Of a stretch of DNA of 64,000 bases, positions 56,529 through 64,000 are shown one piece after another (position 1 is the stretch's first letter; the number at the start of each line of letters is the position of its first letter). A model generated the notes under the pieces. That model saw only the letters and a program-made list of their open reading frames with translations, did not search any database and was not told the DNA's origin. A program made the translations under genes and the position numbers. Source of the DNA: Heracleum sosnowskyi. Taxonomy: Eukaryota; Streptophyta; Magnoliopsida; Apiales; Apiaceae. The stretch lies in NCBI GenBank assembly GCA_030848705.1, contig JAUIZM010000107.1:62001-126000 (forward strand), given 5' to 3'.

Positions 56529-57120
56529 CATCCAACTGCCTTGTGTTGTGCTTCCAAGAGTCCATGTCCGAGTAAACTAATAGAAGCTGATTATCCATGT
56601 ATTTCCATGTAATTATCCAAGTATATACATACATATTATGTATATATTGTTGTTATAACGTTTGTAGTGATAGAAGTCAGCTAGAAGTCCATTCCTTGTT
56701 GATATTTCCGTGCTCCTAAAGTTTAGGAGGTTGAGTCCTTGTTCAACTCTGATTCCGTCAGGTGGAGGTGTACACTGCCCTAAAGCTGCAGCTCAGCTCA
56801 CACTGAACTATAAAGTTACACCTCATGCCACTCTGAACCTCGGCACTATGAAGTTGCACCTCAATCTATCCGAATCTCACCAAATTCATGCCAATTGGGT
56901 CTATATTACATATGGGTCTTAAATTGAGCTCATGTGAGATTTCCAGCACAACAATAATTAACAAAAAATTGACCGAAAATATGTATAATTGTGAAAGTTT
57001 TTGAAAACATATAGTACTTGAATGAAATAAATATTTTAATTCTTGATTCATTCATGCATAATACACGTTATCAGGCCGGTTGGGGTAAATGCATGGAGCT
57101 GAGGTCCCAATCACCATTTA

Positions 57121-57164
<44 letters not shown>

Positions 57165-57681
57165 TATGAGCTTAACTCAATAATTTTACTGTAGTAAACA
57201 TATGTTTTTACTTATGGTAGGGTGGATCCCTGTTCAATTGTCTATTATATATAGCAGGAGAAGAGCTCAAAAAGCTAGCCATTTATCGTATGTTCTAAGA
57301 TGGGAAGTAGTTATGCCTATTAATCAGAACATCTATTTTGTAATATTTATTATTATTGTATTTTATATTTTTTGATAAAATTATATAATTACTAAAAAAA
57401 ATTAAAATTTTGGAAAATATCTACATTAATCAAACTCGGTAGATCTTACAAAATTAACCATATTCAGTCGAGTAAGAATTTGAACTATTTCACAAAAATT
57501 AGGCGTTGAGTTTTCCCACTCAAATTAAATTTGAGAATACATTAAGTAATGGAATTTACAATATTTGATCACATTCATTCGAATTAAAGCTTAACTAGAC
57601 CAAATAAAATTTGTTGTCAGAATTAAATCTTAGCTGAACAACACAATTTCCACACCCTTAACTACAAGTCTACAACCACAT
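56529..57681. other. Spacer; includes (ATT)n microsatellite
   Basis: An (ATT)n run of about 45 bp is at 57119-57163. Short frames (56710-56922) have no recognisable domain. The rest is AT-rich. Confidence 0.5.
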
Positions 57682-58009
57682 TTAATCTAGCACTCTTTTA
57701 TAAATTTTCTCACTATCTTCAGACCGTAGCAGTGAGCAATCTTGGCAATAAAAAAGATTCAAACGAAGATTTTGATTCATCAACATACATTTCTCAAGAA
57801 AGGCTTCTTTAAGTAACCCGCCCAGCCTCCCCAGTTTCACCTGTACAAGCACATGAGATTTCCTGTGACATATAATCACCAACATAACTTGCACAACAAT
57901 TGTCATCTGATATCCGAGAAAGAAGAAACTTAATATTGGGACTTCGATATGTCACATTCTCGAGGATGTAGTTAAAGGCAGGCCGATACTCGTTAATTTC
58001 ATTTACCAT
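57682..58009 (-). pseudogene. Pre-SET fragment of a SUVR-type histone methyltransferase gene
   Basis: The minus-strand frame from 58009 encodes VNEINEYRPAFNYI, ENVTYRSPNIKFLLSRISDD and NCCASYVGDYMSQ, then EISCACTGETG. A frameshift near 57815 leads to LLKEAFLEKCMLMN and LFYCQDCSLLRSED. This Cys-rich zinc-binding pre-SET pattern, with ACxxETG and the following KE(A/E)FLE(E/K)C, is that of the SUVR1/2/4 family. At least one zinc-ligand Cys is altered, and the catalytic SET domain is absent. One exon at most; non-functional. Confidence 0.65.
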
Positions 58010-58067
58010 GGAAAATTTACACGATTAACGCGTGTGGGAAGGATCAAACCTGAGACCTTTCCCTAAA

Positions 58068-58083
58068 CCGAGCTCTGATACCA
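58068..58083 (-). other. tRNA-iMet-type primer binding site next to LTR-like TGTTGAG edge
   Basis: Minus strand TGGTATCAGAGCTCGG, directly after ...CTCAACA. The plus-strand LTR-like sequence begins TGTTGAGTAACC at 58084. A minus-strand TATAAAAAGCC at about 58328-58338 would be its promoter. The far LTR edge and second LTR were not found, so it may be a TRIM-like or truncated element. Confidence 0.45.
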
Positions 58084-58919
58084 TGTTGAGTAACCAGCTC
58101 ATCTAAAACCTTAAGGTGTCAGAGAAAGGCCCCAACAAGATCTTATACTCTTATATTATAATATTATTCAATAATGTCATCAAGAAAAAACGAGGCATTC
58201 ATTATCTTATTCAAACCAACCAAACTTTTTGAAATATTAAACCTTGTAATACAAGGTTGGACCTGAAAAAGATTTTGAAATTTGGCTGATCCACTAGAGA
58301 AGTTTAGAGCACTGTTGAGTTTCGGCTTTTTATACAATCTGCCATCTGTAAACTAGTGGGCTAATTGAAAGCAAATTTCCATTTCTCAGTCTTTTAGTAA
58401 AGGTAAATTATGCGCTCTTCATGTCTTCCACCTGTTGCATGACGGCAGATGACAAAAAACCTTGGTTATGCATGAATTGCTTTGAAACGATTCACCCGGT
58501 TCTCTATTAATAACTCTACTTTCCGTACGGGCATTTTCCTTGCTGGGCTTGGGTTGAGAGTGGGTAGGTGTTTGGGCTGAGGTCCTGTAAAACAATGCCG
58601 ACGGGTGGTGGCCGGTTCGCGACACCTCCGACGTGAGAATAAGGTTAAATTGCTCAAGGAAACAAGAACCCTTTCCCTTATTTCTTCCCCTATTTATAGG
58701 GGAAGGAATAAGGCCAAGGGGTGACACGTGTTACCTGCTAATTGGCTCGGGATTTCTGTTTAGGGGACCAGTCGGCGGGAGTTTAGCCTAGTCGTTGGTC
58801 CTTGTTTGTCTCGTGCTGCAGTGATTTGTCTTGTCTATTGACTCTTGTTTTGTTTTGGGTTTGTTTTGATTTGGACTTTTGGCCTTGGGCTCACGTTATT
58901 GGTCTGGGCCTAAGCCAAG
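58084..58919. other. LTR-like and spacer sequence
   Basis: Contains the candidate LTR part with a minus-strand TATA box and a palindrome CCCCTATTTATAGGGG at 58688-58703. No gene. Confidence 0.4.
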
Positions 58920-59029
58920 GTGGGCAGTGCAATTTGTCCATTATCATTTGCCCCCACTCCCTTGTCTTTCTGTAAGGGGGACGGGGGAGTAGTTGGAGTT
59001 GGATGGTTCGGATTTTTGAGTTTTGGTTT

Positions 59030-59690
59030 CCCTCCACCCTTGGCTCGGTATGGTCGAGCTAAGGTTTTACAAGTTCGAGTTTTTTATTTTTGGTTGTTCC
59101 CCAGCCTTGGCTCGGTATGGTCAAGCTATGGTCTTACGTGTTCAAGTTTTTGATTTTTGGTTGTCCCCCAGCTTTAGGTCGGTATGATCGAGCTAAGGTT
59201 TTATGGGTTCGAGTTTTTGATTTTTGGTTGCCTTATGATCGAGCTCAGGTTTTACAGATTCGAGTTTTTAATTTTTGGTTGCCCCCAGCCTTAGCTTGGT
59301 ATGATCGAGCTATGATTTTACGGGTTCGAGTTTTTTATTTTTGTTTTCCCTCAGCCTTAGCTCGGTATGATCGAGCTAAGGTTTTACGGGTTCGAGTTTT
59401 TGATTTTTAGTTGCCCCCCAGCCTTAGCTCGGTATGGTCGAGCTAAGGTTTTACGGGTTCGAGTTTTTGATTTTTGGTTGCCCCCAGCCTTAGCTCGGTA
59501 TGGTCGAGCTATGGTCTTACGGGTTCAAGTTTTTGATTTTTGGTTGCCCCCAACCTTAGCTCGGTATGATCGAGCTAAGGTTTTACGGGTTCGAGTTTTT
59601 GATTTTTGGTTCCCCCCAGCCTTAGCTCTGTATGGTCGAGCTAAGGTTTTACGGGTTCGAGTTTTTGATTTTTGGTTGTGTTGTGTCATG
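59030..59690 (+). repeat. 66-bp tandem repeat, about ten copies
   Basis: Unit contains CCTTAGCTCGGTATGGTCGA, GCTAAGGTTTTACGGGTTCG and AGTTTTTGATTTTTGGTTGC. Spacing between successive CTCGGTATG sites is 67, 66, 66 and 66 (59361, 59428, 59494, 59560, 59626). CTTAGCTCG/CGAGCTAAG inside the unit is an inverted repeat. Because 66 is a multiple of three, long but meaningless open frames (58920-59720 plus, 59525-59770 minus) run through it. Confidence 0.92.
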
Positions 59691-59954
59691 TGTGTTGGCT
59701 TTTTGATTTTTGAGTTTTGACGGTTCATTTTCGTGTAATTGTCGTTTGGAGTGCCAGGCGTGCACGTCACATGTTTGAGGCTCTTCGTTTTTTTGTGAAA
59801 TCTATAACACCCGTGTCGTGACGTCAGCTTCGTGAGACGTGCACCATATTTATAGCCATGATTACACTAATTTAATGATGATGCCTAGTTTTCCGGGTTT
59901 CGAGGCGAGTGAGAGTTTGACAGCTGTCCACGTTTTTTCTCTTTCTTCCGTTGT

Positions 59955-59962
59955 CTATAAAA
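59955..59962 (+). promoter_or_regulatory. TATA box following the 66-bp array
   Basis: TATAAAAA within TTGTCTATAAAAACCCCTCC, followed by a C/T-rich leader and a GTAAGT donor-like site at 60109. It looks like the promoter of an LTR whose array would be U3, but LTR borders were not resolved. Confidence 0.45.
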
Positions 59963-60352
59963 ACCCCTCCACCGCCTTTCATTTTTCTCTTACGCTCTTA
60001 CAAATATTTTTCTTTTCTCTCGGAGTTGTTCTTGCATTTCGTATTTTCTAGTAGCTTTTGAGACTTTTTCGTCAGGTCCTTTTCCTCCCGCCTCCTCTAT
60101 TTGTAATGTAAGTATCATCGCCGTATCTTCGTTTTCTTTTGCTGGTTGTGTGTGTGGGTACTATATATGTTGGTTGTGGTGTCTGCTATGTTTGTGTTTA
60201 TCTTGAGGTGTGTGTATGTAAGTGTGTATATGTTGAAAGTTCTATATATTGCTATGTTAGATTTGTTTGCTATGAATTTTAACCAATGACATTCCAAATT
60301 TTCAAATTGCCATCTCCCATAGTTGAACCAATGCTGTCATTTCCAAAGGTTA

Positions 60353-60565
60353 CTACTGGGGCAGCTTTCTCCTCAAATGAAAAATATGATCATAGAACGG
60401 TCTTGGTACACTACTAGGAGGTTTCCTACATGCAAAAGTGAGATGATTTGTACTGAAGCAGTTTTGACAAGCTTTTCTGGGAGCATTAGGCACATACTCA
60501 TAATTGTTCTTTTTGTCTATGTCCAATTTCCCATTTCTATTCTGCTTCTTCTTCTTACTAGCCAC
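60353..60565 (-). pseudogene. Sirevirus gag, C-terminal zinc knuckle segment
   Basis: A short frame encodes a basic start (MASKKKKQNRNGK), then CQNCFSTNHLTFAC, a CCHC knuckle, followed by RKPPSS. It is out of frame with 60634-62040 but lies directly downstream of it, as in Sirevirus gag with two knuckles. Confidence 0.65.
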
Positions 60566-60633
60566 AGATCAGTGTTAGCAACAATGCTATTTTTAACATT
60601 CACCTTCTTAGGAACAAATTCCCTTCTCCCAGC

Positions 60634-62040
60634 CTACTTAGTGTTCTTGACATGTACTTCTTCTTTCTCCGATTGTATATAAGCAGATTGCTCAGACGCA
60701 GCAGCCTCATCCTCATCACACAATGACTGTTTGATAAATTGAGACTCTTCATCAAATGTCATTGAGGTCTGTTTAAAGATAGGAGCTTTGACATTTCTCG
60801 GGATTGAGGGTGCATCTGTAGACAAACTTTCGCTATCATGGACAGGAGCATCCATTTTCTTCTTTTTGAGAGAGTCATAGTCAAGACCAATATCAGTACT
60901 ATTCACTTGATGTTTTTTATGAAAGTTCTTGACTAAATTTGAGGTATTCTTGTAGGCTTTGATCTTGAACTCATTCTCAACTAGTTCTTCCCTTAGGGCT
61001 TGTTCTATTTGACTATCACAAAGAAATTTGTTCTTTAGATGTTCAATTTCTTGTTTCAGACTCTCTACTTGCACAACAGTCAACTCAAGCTCCTCATTCC
61101 TCTTAGTGAGCTTAACATTCTTAGCCACAACTTTCACAAGTTCTTCATTGGATGTAGTTAGGCTAGTATGAATGTTAAACATCTCTACACTAAGTTTTTC
61201 AACAGTGGCTTTGTATTGCTCAGTAGATAAATCTATGGTTGTAAGAGTGGGAACCTGACTTGATGAAGGTGCATCCTCAAGATTGTTCGCCATCAGGGAA
61301 AAATTACAGAACTCAACAGCCTCTTCATCTTCGTCAGTGTCATCCCAACACTTTCCCTCTGCAATATAAGCTTTACTGCTACTAGACTTTTCCTTGCTTC
61401 CAACAGTCTGTTTGAGAGGAGCTTCAGATTTTCCTTTCAGAGCTAAATATGCTTCGTCCTCTTCTGTGCTTTGGAACTCATTTGCCATATGCACAATTTT
61501 GTTGCACTTGAAACATCTGATTTTTGACCAATCCACACTGCCAGCTCTCTTACTTGAGTTGAAGCCACTAGTAGCGATTCTGAACTGAGCCTTTTTTTGG
61601 TTTCTGCTTGATGATGAGTTTTCACCAATCTTGGATCTAAAGGGTTGTTTCCTTTTAAATCTCAGATTTGGAAACTTCTTGGCCATGAAACTAAAAGATT
61701 TGTTCTCCATATTTTCCAGCTCAGCCATGGTATAGAACTCTCCGTCATCCTCAAGGGCTTCACCAATCTTGTCACTGCCTTCTCCATCTTTTATCTCTTC
61801 AATCTTTAGTTTCCTTGTAGCCGCTTCAAGTTTCTTGATTGACTCATTTGCAATCAGAGCACAAGATGTGTTGACCATGTTGCCTTGGTTGGCTTGAATA
61901 ACCCTTTTCTGCAACAGTTCCAGCTCATGAGTCTTTAATACCTCATGCAAAATGTCACAAGAAACCTTTGCTAGATCTCGGTCTCTCAGGGAGTTCACCC
62001 TTGACTCTAGATGGTTCGGTATTGTCAAGAGAAACTTCAT
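60634..62040 (-). pseudogene. Sirevirus (Ty1/Copia) gag, main segment
   Basis: A 468-codon frame with gag sequence (SLRDRDLAKVSCDILHEVLK), an acidic central part, a knuckle CFKCNKIVHMANEF whose last Cys is replaced by Phe, and a long coiled coil (about 61200-60950). Extended coiled-coil gag is a Sirevirus trait. It is frameshifted relative to 62166-62504, so no continuous gag exists. Protease and RT regions do not follow on the left. Confidence 0.78.
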
Positions 62041-62165
62041 GTGTAACTCTTTGGTAGAGTAAACCTTGCCAATTGGCTAAAGCTCATTGATGAGCTTATT
62101 GAACCATTCAAAAACATCAGTGATTTCTTCATTTGGTTGCGCCATGAAGGCTTCATATTGAGAGG

Positions 62166-62504
62166 TCAAAATCTGTTTCCTGTTGTCCCTGACCTCCTAT
62201 ATGTCCCTTCACAAAGTACCTCTATCCTTTCCCACATATCCTTGGCGGTTGTGTAGGCTGAAATACTCCCAAACATTAACATATCCAAGGATTCAAGGAT
62301 GATGAGCTGCAGATGACTATCAAGTGCCACCTTTTCTTTCTCAGTCTCATTCCATTTGGATGAATCCTTTGGGATAGATCTACCAGGAATGGTGTTTGTA
62401 CCAACGGTGACACTCTCTATATGTTCTATGGGAACAAAAGGGCCATGCTTTAAGATCTCATGATAAAGAGGGTTTGCAGCTTTGATAAACAGGAGCATCT
62501 TCAT
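62166..62504 (-). pseudogene. Sirevirus gag, N-terminal segment
   Basis: Encodes MKMLLFIKAANPLYHEILKH ... LDSHLQLIILESLDMLMFGS and AKDMWERIEVLCEGT, the UBN2/DUF4219-like gag start of Copia elements. Starts about 100 bp after the PBS. Confidence 0.75.
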
Positions 62505-62600
62505 TTTTCACAAGTTGTAGTTCTCCTTATCAAATTGAGGGATCTTGATACTGCAAGTCTTTTGTGCACTCATCTTGATCTTTTACTATTTGAATCAACA

Positions 62601-62616
62601 GCCTGCTCTGATACCA
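62601..62616 (-). other. Primer binding site of the Sirevirus
   Basis: Minus strand TGGTATCAGAGCAGGC, 2 bp after the LTR edge CTAACA; complementary to initiator methionine tRNA. Confidence 0.8.
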
Positions 62617-62618
62617 CT

Positions 62619-63713
62619 TGTTAGATATGAGTGTAAACAAAAGATAATACAGAGGGGGGGGGGTGAATGTATTATCACCAATTTCTCGAACCAACGACAC
62701 CAAGTAACTCTATGTGTGAAGTGTTTGCAGAAATATAAAGAACAACAACAAAGATTACTTTTCAATCTAATGTGTTGTATTAGATTGTGTGTGTTGCTAC
62801 AACCTGTGAATACAAAAGTATTCTCAGCTTCGGGTTCTCAGAGAGATAGTTCTATGAATTACAATGAAAACCTTGTTCGTGTCTATAGCTAAAGTGAGTA
62901 CAGACCTGTGTACTTATAGAGACACGCACAGTTCACTTTTACAGATTAGGAAAGAGACAAACTGTCATAGTCTAACCAAAATAAGCTTAAGATATTATTC
63001 ACTAACATAGATCCACTTCTTTAGCCGTACCACAGGTGACTTCTCTCTCTGAGCTGTTTTGTAGACTTTCCCATGCACTTTTGCAAAGTTTTGACCACTT
63101 ACAGAAGTACAAGGCTTACTGACTCTTTTGTCCTGATGTTCAGAATTTGTCCTCTTCAAGTAGCTTAAAATCCACATTCGATAACTCAGGCTATGGTTGA
63201 CTCGACAACTGGACTTCTCGAATCAGTCATTTTTCTTACTTCTCAAATCATGCCAAGTTGGACTTCTCTAGTGCAGACTTCTCAAATCAGCATTCAGTCT
63301 CCACTAATTCTAGATTACTCGAATTAGTTCTTCTTGACTTCTCGAAGCTATTTTTCTAGACTTCTCTAACCTTCATTCTTGACTTCTCGAATTTGGATTT
63401 CTGTAACCTTGACAAATATGAACTTCTTCTAATTACCTTAGAATAATTTCACTTCAACTCTTGTAACATTGTTATTCAAAACTTTCTTTCTGGATGTAAG
63501 GAGCATGCACAAAGCTGAACTCTTCCTGGTACATCCTTTTTATTTCTGGCTTATGTACAGTCTGTTGTAGTAGTTTCAGCTACATAATCTAGGCATAACA
63601 TTAGGCACACTGATCAGGACTAAAGAGTTTCCCAGTTAGGATCATGACAGACATTCCAGTATTATATAGACTTGTTATGAAGACTGTGTTCAGACATGAC
63701 TCTGTAACTAACA
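62619..63713 (-). repeat. LTR of the Sirevirus
   Basis: Plus-strand edges TGTTAGATATGAG and TGTAACTAACA give TGTTAG/CTAACA ends, 1,095 bp. A G-run hairpin (GATAATACA, (G)11, TGTATTATC) is at 62642-62676 next to the PBS. A degenerate array of GACTTCTCGAAT motifs covers about 63200-63420. Right of it, minus-strand GAGGGGAGTC resembles a PPT. Confidence 0.62.
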
Positions 63714-64000
63714 GACTCCCCTCTAATTGAAGAACTCACTGCTATGGAAGATATATTGTTATCTATTGAAGAAAACAACATAAGAAAACAGGAAGCCAAA
63801 GACAGGGAATATGAACTCCAAGCCAAATAAAAAGCTACGAAAGAAGCTCAGAAAAATACTGGCTGATATGTGTGTATAACTAATTGTAATATTTTTCACC
63901 CTTGTCTTTGTATTCAAATTTTCACAAATTCATATATGTACTTCTTTGTTCTTTATGCTTTATGTATGACAGGCTTATTATCAGACATGAATTTGTGACT
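63714..64000. other. Flank of the Sirevirus LTR
   Basis: PPT-like tract on the minus strand at about 63714-63725. A plus-strand ATG frame (63744-63830) is Glu/Lys-rich and ends quickly. No recognised domain. Confidence 0.35.

Noticed and set aside
58920..59720. Repeat protein with 22-residue units (RAKVLRVRVFDFW)
   Set aside because: The unit is a 66-bp DNA tandem repeat; openness follows from its length, and neighbouring DNA looks like an LTR.

Overview
This is nuclear DNA of a flowering plant, most likely a eudicot (possibly an asterid; I cannot place it further). It contains intron-bearing plant genes with GT-AG junctions, a B1-type cyclin-dependent kinase, a CML42-type calmodulin-like gene, a plant F-box gene, a ribosome-inactivating protein gene, and plant-type Ty3/Gypsy and Ty1/Copia (Sirevirus) retrotransposons, Helitrons, MULEs and Stowaway MITEs. 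Most of the 64 kb is mobile DNA.

Layout. (a) 1-3471: 3' part of an LTR retrotransposon ending in a 1.4-kb LTR. (b) 3472-18363: a Helitron nest. Helitron B (minus) is cut by a complete Tat-like Ty3/Gypsy element (3847-12704, TSD AATAC). B is also split 6 bp from its 5' end by Helitron A, which is itself split near its 5' end by Helitron C (about 14134-18340). (c) 18364-29600 is the gene-rich part: CDKB1 (six exons, 18871-22815), a CML42-like gene (23717-24295) and an F-box gene (27374-28674), with small MITEs between. (d) 29600-34300: a hairpin MULE-MITE, a LINE RNase H remnant, a long (GA)n, and a 2.2-kb Pack-MULE with a 9-bp TSD. The Pack-MULE carries a decayed exon of an organellar IF-2 gene, and one of its arms is interrupted by a short organellar-type 23S rRNA fragment. 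(e) 35486-36199: a ribosome-inactivating protein gene with an early stop. (f) 36389-37045: hAT-like element. (g) 37339-46355: a complete, very young Tekay/Del-like chromovirus on the minus strand with 2-kb LTRs and an intact 1590-codon gag-pol. (h) 47686-50284: MULE-like MITE, three Stowaways and a Helitron fragment. (i) 50856-56523: a solo LTR with TSD GAGCT, containing a 3.9-kb TIR transposon that has captured an F-box gene tail. (j) 57682-58083: SUVR-like pre-SET gene fragment next to a primer-binding-site-like sequence. (k) 58920-60110: 66-bp tandem repeats followed by a TATA box. (l) 60353-63713: decayed Sirevirus gag with PBS and LTR on the minus strand.

The host genes do not form a pathway: cell-cycle kinase, calcium sensor, SCF adaptor and rRNA N-glycosylase sit in small islands between transposons. 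What links the rest is the insertion history, which can be read base by base because target duplications and A^T Helitron targets are preserved. At least four host or organellar sequences (IF-2, 23S rRNA, F-box tail, SUVR) occur as fragments, three of them inside or next to mobile elements.
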